From Crambe crambe (lineage: Eukaryota; Porifera; Demospongiae; Poecilosclerida; Crambeidae): DNA of 64,000 bases. Under the pieces are notes generated by a model. It saw only the letters and a list, made by a program, of their open reading frames with translations. It was not told the DNA's origin and searched no databases. Made by a program: the position numbers and the translations under genes. This document shows, piece by piece, positions 33,801 through 43,204 of this stretch. Within the stretch, counting starts at the first letter, position 1. Every line of letters begins with the position of its first letter. The DNA is taken from assembly GCA_963924555.1 (NCBI GenBank), contig OZ004593.1:2042480-2106479 (forward strand). The letters run 5' to 3'.

Positions 33801-35465
33801 ATTCGGTCAGACACAACTAAAGAGCTCATTATATCTCGGCTTCTTCATCTTGTACCTCAGGCTGAAGAAACTGTATTTAATCAGTATGCATCTATAGCTT
33901 TCCTATATGATGCTCCGTTCGAAGAATCAGAAGATAACCTTGCTCGACAAAGAAATTCCTTTCGTTCAAGTCTGGCTCGGTATGCTACACAGAATAAGTA
34001 CTATGTGAACTTTATTGATCCGAAAGATAAGAAGACAGTGATGTACAGAGCATTTGTTTATTGTGATGATGCAGACACCTATATTAAAGCTGTGAAAGGG
34101 TTGCAAGAAGAAGGAAGTAAATACACATGTGAGTTAACTTTATCTTCCTCGGTACGGTACACTCGTCAAATGTTTTCTGTGATTGAGGCTTCCATTCAAG
34201 AATTGTGTGAGCATTATTCAAAATCTCAGATGCCTGTTAAAATTGAATATGGCAAGAAAGATAAATGGGGGAATAGATTTATCGAAGTGTCCTCCAGTTA
34301 TATCGATGCATTTAAAGAAGCTAAAGAGAGTTTGAGCAGAATTGTTGAACCGGATGTTATAACTGTCACCAAACATGAAGAAAGTATCTATTTATCCACA
34401 GTTCATTTTATGGAAAGTGTGAAAAAAATTCAAGAAAACTCTAAAACTTATATCAAAATTGGTTCAAATAGTGTCACAATATATGGCACAAAAAAGCAAC
34501 GTGAGGTGGCTAAAAAAGATATTGAAAAGGATATCAAGACCTTGATGCAAGATGGAACCCGCTGCTATAAAATCGACTTTAAAAAGTTTAGGCCTGGTCT
34601 AATGAAAGAGCTGATATTGAAATATGGTGCCAATGTTGTCGGAATATCCCTCACAACTAAAGACATCAAAGCAGCCAGACTAGACCCCAGGAAACAAATT
34701 CTCACTCTCTTTACCACTGAGGCAGCTTATCGATCTTTTTTCGAAGATTTGAACAAGTTTAACCCCAATTGCAAGGGTGTTACTCAACAAGCTACTATTC
34801 ACGATGCGACAAAAGAGAATAGTGAGTGTTGTGTGTGTTTTGAGACACATGATCACGAAAGGCAAACAGCCTCTTTTATTAGACTCGAATATTGTGGACA
34901 TGTTTATTGTAAAGAATGCGTTGAATTGCAATTACAATCAACTTCAATCACTTTCCCTATCACTTGTGCAACAGAAGATTGTGAGCAGGAACTTGTTTGG
35001 AAAGACTTCGAAAATCTATTTCGTATTGGAGTGAAGAGTTTACGAGACATCACATCTGCTTCTCTTAAAGCTTATGTATCAAAGAATACAGCTACTGTTC
35101 ATAATTGTATCACTCCTGATTGTGAAATGGTCTATCTTTATTCAGAGAGTGGTCAGAGATTTATCTGTGGTCAATGTGGTGCTAACATTTGTACCCACTG
35201 TCACACCACTTGGCATGAAGGTTATACGTGCAGTGCCTATAAAGATCGTGATAATCGAGATGCCCAGTTAAGAGCTTGGATAACTAGAGATAAGGCTAAT
35301 CGCAAAATGTGTCCAAAATGTGAAGTCCCCATTGAAAAGAATGGTGGTTGTTTACATGTGACATGCACACAATGTAGGAGCCACATCTGCTGGAAATGCC
35401 TACGCTATTTCTGTACAGCAAAGGAATGCTATGTTCACCTGGGTAATTGTGCTGGAGGTTATTAG
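30801..35465 (+). CDS. DEAH-box RNA helicase fused to a RING-IBR-RING (RBR) ubiquitin ligase module
   Basis: One uninterrupted frame of 1554 codons from ATG 30801. Residues about 130-480 form the helicase core: Walker A GETGSGKST near 131, DEAH box (VIDEAHERS) near 226, TSATIN, and motif VI QRKGRAGRTAPGE. Helicase-associated C-terminal domains follow to about 750, then a long region of unclear fold. The end is an RBR module: RING1 from CCVCFE near 1341, IBR with CGQCGANICTHCHTTWH, and RING2 with CPKCEVPIEKNGGCLHVTC, which keeps the cysteine expected to carry ubiquitin (GGC). The product should unwind or remodel RNA and transfer ubiquitin. The same fusion is known in plant DEAH11/DEAH12. No intron is visible, unlike the neighbouring multi-exon genes. 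Confidence 0.93.
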   Translation: MDHLSEIIKQEKKTCEENNAKETSKLKESLRALPKNLTLQQLRDFETNKKLLEGSIDESNLRKEVFLHYCGEIEAELEELKSSSVDLPTCIELLNAKFEREHNRYEKGFPIYAHRLNIMRVIESKQVCIVIGETGSGKSTQLVQFLYEAGYATNGMIVCTQPRKLAAISLGEHVSREVKEDVGETYGYVASKSKRYEKTKVVFMTDHSLLNECIADPNLSKYSCLVIDEAHERSIHTDILIALIKRCLPNREDLKVIITSATINPTLFSRYFGGKEACPVVEVPGRTYPVEMNWEESEVPIVTRNYVSKAVNKVHDIHISNYNEPGDVLVFLTSPVEIEKACKLALEALKNEVVILPLHGKLQPEDQQKVFEPVDGKRKVIFSTNVAETSVTISGIKYVIDTGLSKELCYDPQKNMNSLEIRPISKSSANQRKGRAGRTAPGECYRLYSESDYDKMRDDSVPEILRITLAFAVIKLYEFGIKDIHSFEFVEAPDKNALDKAVENLKFLGAIKDGKLTDLGKRIALLPLDPSLSKILFDAIERGIGIEAVAAVAISTLAGRIFFRPSNDESKAESDRKRLPFCQLSGDQMTYLHTYFEWSRQKRQDRNKWCVENYVNAKSMRMVQQIVDELRFILKQKCNIDMPSKIISLDNASEILPRLFFDAFLQNICVHLGHRNVGYWCKQLPTEQLAIHNGSSLYYLSSIPQCVIYEKTQKTSRHFLLQALPVHEEWIQDAISKGQLQCHPAESSLFKFYQLHCLSFDKIGPSLSSKLTQKFPESRRKSVPEFSYFDIQPVFEHSRQHGTLAVYCQEIYHNQVQGLVSNFIESTKKELKEESHECGILSDNDDVRIIIGAGGSIQRLLMPDDFQIIIVRGLNDEFIPAATEELKAYGECSVERKSTCIVVKYQDSADALKALNHRFANPSIVIQQYKNQKKHQFCMKVEWSRRARRDHAFINFSDSNFFDRYFSPSFSQYRKGLIKDTISELRFQANNAKHFIKVNAIRSDTTKELIISRLLHLVPQAEETVFNQYASIAFLYDAPFEESEDNLARQRNSFRSSLARYATQNKYYVNFIDPKDKKTVMYRAFVYCDDADTYIKAVKGLQEEGSKYTCELTLSSSVRYTRQMFSVIEASIQELCEHYSKSQMPVKIEYGKKDKWGNRFIEVSSSYIDAFKEAKESLSRIVEPDVITVTKHEESIYLSTVHFMESVKKIQENSKTYIKIGSNSVTIYGTKKQREVAKKDIEKDIKTLMQDGTRCYKIDFKKFRPGLMKELILKYGANVVGISLTTKDIKAARLDPRKQILTLFTTEAAYRSFFEDLNKFNPNCKGVTQQATIHDATKENSECCVCFETHDHERQTASFIRLEYCGHVYCKECVELQLQSTSITFPITCATEDCEQELVWKDFENLFRIGVKSLRDITSASLKAYVSKNTATVHNCITPDCEMVYLYSESGQRFICGQCGANICTHCHTTWHEGYTCSAYKDRDNRDAQLRAWITRDKANRKMCPKCEVPIEKNGGCLHVTCTQCRSHICWKCLRYFCTAKECYVHLGNCAGGY

Positions 35466-35731
35466 TGAGCTAGCTACAAGGTCACATGTCAATGTTTTGA
35501 AAAAAATTTTTTGTGATTTTTTTTGTTTTGTTTTGTTTTTTGTTTTGTCTTTTTTGTTTGTTTTTGTTGCTATAGCTACTACCATAATTTTTGTGATGAC
35601 TAACTAGCTATGCACCCACTGTAGCTTATTATTCTTACTGTACAGTGTAGCTGTTGTTAAGATTATGCTTTGCTTTATAATCATGAGTGAGAATTACATG
35701 TATAGCATTGGCCAATATTGGCATAAATTGT

Positions 35732-35737
35732 AATAAA
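35732..35737 (+). terminator. Polyadenylation signal AATAAA of the helicase gene
   Basis: Canonical AATAAA, 267 bp after the stop, following a T-rich stretch. Confidence 0.6.
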
Positions 35738-35751
35738 AAATTGTTTGATAG

Positions 35752-37648
35752 TTAACAGTCCCGCCTCCACTTGTACTTTGAGATCAGCAACATCAACATC
35801 ATTGTTGGCACTTTATCAATGAAACCAGCCTCCTTCCCTTCCTCAGCTGAATAATGCTTGCCAGAAACCATCACAAAGTGAGCATCAGGCTTGAAGATCT
35901 TTGACCTGCATTTTTTTTGCTTTCCACTGTATTTAGACCGAACCTGGTCCAGTTTATCCTCCCTCCCTCCCTATTAAGAAAGAGCTTCATACTCTAGGCT
36001 AACTAAGCTAGAGGAACAGTAAAACCTCCAAACAGCAGCCAAGCTTAGGACAGGTTTTTGACCTTTGTAGAGACTGTGGCCAGCAGGCGGCTCAGCGGGC
36101 TTGAGCCCCCCTTTGATTTAACATGAGAATAGTAGCTAAGGAAGATTATTAATTTCTTCCATGTGCTCAAGAAATTATATATCAATCAGCATGTGGATGC
36201 ATAAATAATATAATGCGTGAACACCATGACCTCACTTTCATCCTGACATTCTAATCAATACTTTATCAGTGATAGATGAATCGCTAATGTTAATTCATGG
36301 CCAATCTATTCAACGATTCCTGGAAAGTTGAATCAACATGTTGACACGAGCACTTATTGCTGAATGGGGATTTGACATTCCATTAGTTCCTCAAGAGACC
36401 ACAAACATTTCCAGACCAAACCCATCAACTACAGGCATCATACACACTCTAGCTCTCCTGGTGAGCACTTAGGGTACTTGAATCTTTAGAATTCCACGGA
36501 ATTTAGGGGCCTTTAAGATGCTTATAGCTAGCTACATTCATATTTCTGTACACACATCATTTAGCCTGGCTGGCCAGAACAATGACATGATAATAGGGGG
36601 CATATCAGGGGTGGAATCTTAGATCAGGTATGGCCTGAACACTTTTTAGTCATGAACTTTTACCTTCTACACAGCAAAAATTTCCCCCAGAATGCACCAG
36701 ATTCAATCTAAAATCAAAATTTTTCTTGGGGGTGGACATACTCCTAGATGGTGCACTTTGCGCACTGTGTAGTCACCAGTACACTACCTGATCACTTCAA
36801 TTTCGAAGGCTCCATCCCTGCATATGATCTGGTTGAAGGCATGAAATAGTCTGCATGCACATGACAAACAGTACAGTGATCCCTGGATTATAAGACCCTG
36901 CAGGCCACCTGCCTTATTATACCACTTTCGTCTTCTTCTGCAATACGTCCGGCTCGCGAGACTACATGATACCATAGCTACAGTGATATGATGCATAAAG
37001 ACTGTCAACACTGTCAACACCACCCTCGGAGAATGAAAATGTGTAACATTTTAGCTGATAGACTTAATAAGCTATTATAGAAATTTATTCTGGCTGATGA
37101 TCCTCCTCAGGCCAGGGGTGGTTTCAGTTTGGGGACTGCCTCACAAAATGCAGCTATTTGCAAAACATCAGTGGGTGCGCTTTAGGGTGTGATTAAGCAA
37201 AAGTAGGCATGGCACATGGAAAATTTTTTCCCCACACAAGTACATGAAGCAATAACCTTCAGCCACCCCTTTTCTGAAATCCTGGCTACAGCTCTGAATA
37301 TTGTAGGAAAGGTCATCTCATTCCATTCAGTTTGGCTGTTGTAGAGAGTTTGGTTGCTTTTCAAAGTCTCCTTGTTTCAAGATTTCACTGTAAATCCTAG
37401 GCGTACAGTTGCATGGTTGGGCTTAGCTACCATCTTTCACTTTGCTAATTCCAGCAGTCTGAATGGGAAAGTGCAGCCAAGTGGAATAATTGGTGTGAAA
37501 AACCATCCTTGCTTGGCTTGCATGATTCTGAAGTCATGTGCCAGAGCCAGCATAGCTCCTCCTCCAATACAATGAATGTCATTATTAAAGCTGATAATCA
37601 TTATAATGGGGCACCTATAGCTCTCTCGTGAAATGGACCAGTTATCTC
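35752..37648 (-). pseudogene. Enoyl-CoA hydratase/isomerase-like pseudogene, two exons visible
   Basis: The upstream exon (about 37580-37437) encodes HCIGGGAMLALAHDFRIMQA and FPFRLLELAK, the oxyanion-hole region of the crotonase family (fatty-acid oxidation isomerases). The second (35905-35752, after an acceptor tgcag) encodes HFVMVSGKHYSAEEGKEAGF, which matches the later part of the same fold. Soon after IDKVPT the sense continues only in another frame (DVDVADLKVQVEAGLL), so a frameshift breaks it. The N-terminal half is missing: upstream there is a stray helicase fragment instead. Called a pseudogene for these reasons. Confidence 0.65.
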
Positions 37649-37785
37649 TAATGAAAGCAGCCAGACTAGACCCCAGGAAACAAATTCTCACTCTCTTTAC
37701 CACTGAGGCAGCTTATCGATATCGATTAGCTATTTTTTGAAGATTTGAACAAGTTTAGCTAACCCCAATTGCAAGGGTTTTTCAA
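37649..37785 (+). pseudogene. Stray copy of part of the DEAH-RBR helicase gene
   Basis: About 130 bp match helicase bases 34668-34785 (shared agccagactagaccccagga and gaagatttgaacaagttta) with small insertions, one of which adds tatcgattagcta-type text. It is too short and broken to function. Confidence 0.9.
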
Positions 37786-38435
37786 TTAATTAATGATTAA
37801 GAGTCCAAACCTGGTACCAAGTAAGCTGGGTTGTAGATGCTTAGCATATTTCAATAAGAGACCTTAACTACAATATTTAGGGGAGTTATGGCCTAAACAG
37901 TTCGATTTTTCTGAAAAAAGGGCTACCTTTGTGGCAGTTTGTGGGAACTTACCTGGTACCATGGTTCTGGATAGTTGTTGACCTTAAACTTCGGTTCAAA
38001 TGGAAGGTTCTCAGTGGATAATAGACCTTAACTATAACAAATGTGGAAATCCTGTTCTAAACACTTTTTGTCCTACGGACCTAAAAGTATGCACACAATA
38101 CAGTGAAAAATAAAAGGACAGTTTCACTTTCAATGACATTTTATTCCATATATATATAATGTAGAAGGGTGTCTGTATATCTGTACCAAGTTTCAGTCTT
38201 CCAGAACCTGTAGTTCAAGAAAAATAAGCAAAAACACAAAAAAGGACCAAAATTCAAAAAATCTACTCTCTAAGTGTACACACACTGTATGTGTGCAGTG
38301 TACGCTAAAATGTCCCTACATATACAACACTCCGGCTATAAATGTGCAGTGTACACTTTCATTTTTACAGTGTTCATGAAGTTTAAAGTTGATACAGTTG
38401 AAACTGTATCAACCGTAGCTATACTTCACTTATAG
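37786..38435. other. Unassigned non-coding DNA
   Basis: No gene seen. It includes a short repeated text on cagtgtaca near 38300-38370. Confidence 0.4.
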
Positions 38436-41185
38436 ACTTGGTTGTGTATCTATATGCTTCTGAATGGTGCAGCAGAAATAATTATTAGCTACAACTACTG
38501 CTCCCAAAATGGCTTGAAGAGTACCATGCAGACACTCATCCCTTACCTAGCCCTTAGTCCTAGCCCTCAGGCCCTAGCTGCTAAATTATAGCTACATATA
38601 GGCCAGTTTCACTGACGTATTATTATTAGACTGCCAGACCTATAGCTCTGTTAATAGTATCTAGCTGCCGCCACTACGATTATTTTTTGAAGAGTGAGTT
38701 TAATTGGACCCTGTGAATTGTGCTATGCAAACACAGTAAATCCGTACCTATTCGATTTTATGTTTTGGGGTGAACTGGCTCTTGATATTGGGTCGGTAGG
38801 TAGAAATGAATGATTCTCATCACTTATAAAAAAGAACAGTTTACTCCTTAGTGGCTGTGAGTTTTGGGTTTTTATTAACTGTTTGACATCTAATGATGCT
38901 ACACTCTATCTTAGCTGGGAATGCTATTAAGGAAGAGCATGCAGCAGCAAGTATAAAGCATGAAAAGTGTGAATTCAGATAGCTACATAGGTAATATTCA
39001 GACACCACCCCCACGTATGTACTACCCACACAACATTCCGCTGAACAGGATAATACCAGGCCCCCTCCCAGCACCGGTCATGATACAACCAGCTGTGCCA
39101 GAAGTAGCCCTCTGATGTCTGCATACCATAGCTACTAGCTAAATTTTCAATTTAGCTTTGCCCAATTAAATTTACCATTCTGACATCAGCATACATAGGA
39201 AAGTCGGTAGTGCAACTTGATGAGAGGATGCCATTCCTGACTACACAGTAGCTATAGTGAAAGTATAGCAGCCACATGAAGTCAGTATATAATTTTTAAA
39301 ACTTATAGCTAGCTAATTAGCGAAGTGCCAATAATTATATAGAAGATATATACAGTATGGGTCTTATACGACTAAAGGCCTCAAAATTTAGTGTAACCAC
39401 ACAGCAAGAAGTTAGAGGCAACAGCAGTTAGACGATAATTGAGCTTGTATTCATGGAGAGATCCCACCCCCTATAGTGTAAACATACCTTTTTCATAAAA
39501 GTGGTTGGTGTCTGAATATGAGACTACGGTTGGCCTTAGCTAATACTTCAATATGTTATATATTTCACTTTTAGTTGCTAAATCAAAAAGTAATAGCTAC
39601 TGAATTCAGTAGGTCAATATATTTTACTTTCAGTTGCTAAATCAAATCGGGTATACTATGACACTATAGCTATCACCTGCTTTAATCAAAAAGCTTAGGG
39701 CTAGGGGTAGTAGGGCTAGAAGTATTACCAAAACTAGGGGCTATAAGGTGAGAAGAAACAATAGGTACATAGCTTGCCAAGTCTAGTGTGAAGCAAAATA
39801 GACCATCCAATAAAAATCTTGAAAGCTTCAAAAAAAACAACAAAAAAAACAAAAAAAAAACAATAACAACAACACAATCACCACATCACATGATTAAGAA
39901 AACTGCTACTAAAGACTTGTGAAGAAAAAGACCCAGATATTTGGAAGCTCTTGTATCTTGTACATAGAGCCTGAGGAGGTTGTTCATTGTATAGACATGC
40001 ATGTCATTTTAGGCTACTAAACTTTGCATAGGTGACAACCTCCTCTGTGTTCTATAATTATAAATAATAAAACTGTACCAATTGTTGTTGAAATTTTTCT
40101 GGTTGCAGATGCTGCAAGATCCCACTTCTAACCACAAACTTTTGTTTATAAATATACCCATGTCCCTATTATAGCGACAATTCTGTATGCACTTCTATAC
40201 TGTGAATGCCACATATCAAATTAGCCATCTAGTAACAAAATAATGGTAGATATAAAGTTAGCATGTTTCTAGAATCGTCACAGTATCTTCAGAGTATGGT
40301 ACGATGCTGTCATGTGGCAGTTGAAAGATTCCGTGTCTGGCAGATAATCCACCGCCTTGTAGTTTCCCAGAACAGATTTTTTAAACACTTGTCCCTTGAT
40401 AGTAACACGGGTGATCCTTGCCAGCCTCTGGTTAATTTCATCATCGATCACTTTGACTAAATCTTCCAAAGTTATCCCGCTGTTCCAAGTAAGCTTGGAA
40501 ATGCTTATGGTTGATTAGGTTTCACTGGTTACATTCACAGCCAATGTTTTGGCTGGATAATTTATGAGAAAGCCCCTCAATGGATACCACAACTTCCTCC
40601 TGTCTGTGCATATCTTGCCCACTTATCGACATTCTTTGCATGTGGTGCAAAGTGGATGGCAGGTCAAAGGTCATAACACTGTAAGACTAGCAGAGTCATT
40701 AAAGTAAAGAACTTAGCTACATATTTGGGAGGTGTAATAAAAATGGGTTTAAGCTTCACTCGCCACAATGCTTTGTGTTTCCCTATTAGCTAGCCTGTTC
40801 TCAAAACTATTAATTTGAGCTTGTGCCCCCTCATAATTAATTTTAATGCCTAGCTATCAGAGAATAATCTCATACATCTGCACACCATGATTAAAAGTTT
40901 CTTGTCCTCCCAGACTTGCCTCTTTAAACCCTATTGACAGTGAGGAATGCCTGAAGATGATGGATGTAGTGTCAGGACTGCATACATAGCTATATGGATG
41001 AGGAAGTCCTGGTCACTCTGAGTCTGAAGGATGAGGCTAATGAAGCATGAAGAGTGTACTGTGTATATGTACACTAACAGTGAATTACTGGTAACCTGTC
41101 AAACTATTTCTATTTCATCACCTGTCATCGTCAAACTGTCAAAGTTCAGAGTGACAAGAGACCTGCAAGTCAGCTAGTGCACTGT
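38436..41185. repeat. Duplicated block, copy 2 (matches 3452-6400)
   Basis: It has the same order of segments as 3452-6400, from ctgctcccaaaatggcttga through the repeat-borne coding fragment to the ankyrin-gene 3' flank (about 40975-41185). It then leaves homology before any ankyrin sequence. Confidence 0.85.
40278..40469 (-). CDS. Repeat-borne coding fragment, copy 3
   Basis: The same peptide as at 28217-28519 (ARITRVTIKGQVFKKSVLGN, then DYLPDTESFNC). Here the N-terminal part is lost just before the LEDLVKV motif by a deletion at about 40484. Confidence 0.35.
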   Translation of the reverse strand: MEDLVKVIDDEINQRLARITRVTIKGQVFKKSVLGNYKAVDYLPDTESFNCHMTASYHTLKIL

Positions 41186-41556
41186 AACTATCATATAATT
41201 AGATTGCTACTGCAGCTCAACATAGAAAACATAATGCACAACTTCATAACTAGCTAATATTACTTTGTGATAGACTGAAACACTGCACAACTCACACTTA
41301 AGAAAAAGAAAGTATATAGCTAAAACCACAAACAACACTGTTAAAATGGTGGTGTTACAATTGCACCTATGGTGTTAATCCCTACTCCAATAGGTGGTGC
41401 TATTTCATAGCAGATTGGTGTACATTAGCACTATGGGTGCCAAATTAAGGCAAAATAAGTTTAGGATTAACAGCTGCTGTTTTAATTTAGCACTATATTG
41501 GTACACACTTTCTCCAGATGGTGCAATTATAGCACTTTAGCTGACGTGGCATCTTT

Positions 41557-43106
41557 TTATGGAGCAAATTTTAATGTGATATGCAGTAATAAGTCAGTGC
41601 TATGCCTTACAGGTCTCATAGGAAGTACTTGAATACACAAAAGATCTGAAAATTTGACTAAAGATGAATGATCAGTACGTCTGACAATCCATGAATGAAA
41701 ATGTGAGTCAAACTGTACAGTTTCGAGCTGTCCAAGATCAAGCAACACAACAGAGCCCTTTCCCACATATATGTTCTTGACTTCACCAAATAGTGGCTGC
41801 TCACAATCAGTTACACTTCTTATCACAGCTATCTTTGGTTTTACCAAGATTCCATTAACTTTGACCCACTTGGCACTACACATAATAGTTTATAATCATT
41901 GATTCTGCAGTTTTTGGAATTCCAACCTCACCAAAAAACATTATCATTGCCAGTAAGACTTAGCTCCGCTGCATGTTCAGTGTGTTCTACTCGTACTTCC
42001 TTTCCTAATGAATAAATGTGCATGCAAATAAAATATCAAATATCACCAGTGATCCATCTAAGCATAGTTATGTATGTACCTGGTCCTACATCAACATGAT
42101 TTGAGAGAAAATTTTCAGAATTTAGAGCATGCATAACACTGAAAGCACTGATGCCTCATTGCCAGGGAATAATAGATGTTGATAAAATTTCCTATGGTAG
42201 AGGATAGGTGCTTAAAGTATTGATGCTTTGCCTCGTAACACATAGCCTAATACCTGATTAGTGGGCCAATGCTATGAGATCATACAATAAAAGCAATAAT
42301 GGCTTATTTATAACCCTGCTTCATGGGTATTCAGTGGGCATTAAATGGAAACAAGAGGTTTAAGATGGGATCCATGTAGTACTATAATATTAATTTAAAT
42401 TACCGGTCAAGAAAACAGGGTATATGAACCAAAAAGTGCATTTTCGGTATAATTGAAGCATCAGGATACAATAGTTGGAATTCTGAAAGATGATTTTCCA
42501 GGGTGACTTGAAGATATGATGGCGTATCAGGCTGAACAACCTGGGCAAAAATAAGATCAAGTATATCCAATAGTTCGAGATAATGCTGCCAGTGAGGATC
42601 ACTTTCAGGAACGTTTCATCCTATCAAGAGTGGAAGATAGCGAGCCAGTGTCCACATTTTAGAAGCTATAATAATTATTCTGTAAAATAAATTACTATAA
42701 CACACCTGCATTAATAAAGTACTGGTTGCATAGTTTGTAGTCTGCTCATACCTGACTGGTTCAAACTTCCATCACTAGATGAAAATGTAGTGGGATAAAT
42801 TATAGTAGGTTTTGTTTCCATGTAGCCATAATGAAAAATTTTTATATGATGGTTGAGATCATCAAGACTGAACAGCTGCTTTTCGCCTATGTAATGTTTC
42901 AGCATCAGTTTGATCTTATATAGAACATATCCTTCAAGCAGATCATGCATAATATCTGGTGGCAAACCATAATCACAGATATCATAAAAGGTGAGGTCAT
43001 TAAGTGGAGTTCGGCTATTTATCCCGTAAGTGGTGGAATGATAAGAACGGTCATCAATTCTTTCAAGGACACTACACATTCTATCGTGTTCTTCAGGTGA
43101 ACGCAA
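41557..43106 (-). pseudogene. Transposon-like multi-copy gene (HDLLEG family), broken
   Basis: Three exon-like pieces in order on the minus strand: 43106 to about 42750 (LPPDIMHDLLEGYVLYKIKL, donor after LNQSG), about 42690-42403 (DPHWQHYLELLDILDLIF and SIIPKMHFLVHIPCF), and about 42230-41557 (FINIYYSLAMRHQ, then KWVKVNGILVKPK near the end). I recall proteins of this layout as highly copied in cnidarian and sponge genomes and probably transposon-derived; the enzyme class is not certain. An in-frame TGA near 42620 and a frameshift near 42130 mark it as a pseudogene. It lies directly 3' of the NACHT exon, where leucine-rich repeats might be expected. Confidence 0.55.
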
Positions 43107-43204
43107 TACAAGTATTTCTCATGAAACTATTAAGAAGCATATTGAAAAATAAATTATGTATAACCTAATAAATGGGTAAAGTAATACTGACCTTCAATCT
43201 GAAC

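Noticed and set aside
30801-35465. Bacterial contamination as the source of the intronless gene
   Set aside because: RBR modules are eukaryotic, the flanks are typical host DNA with AATAAA downstream, and a fragment of the gene is copied nearby in host sequence.
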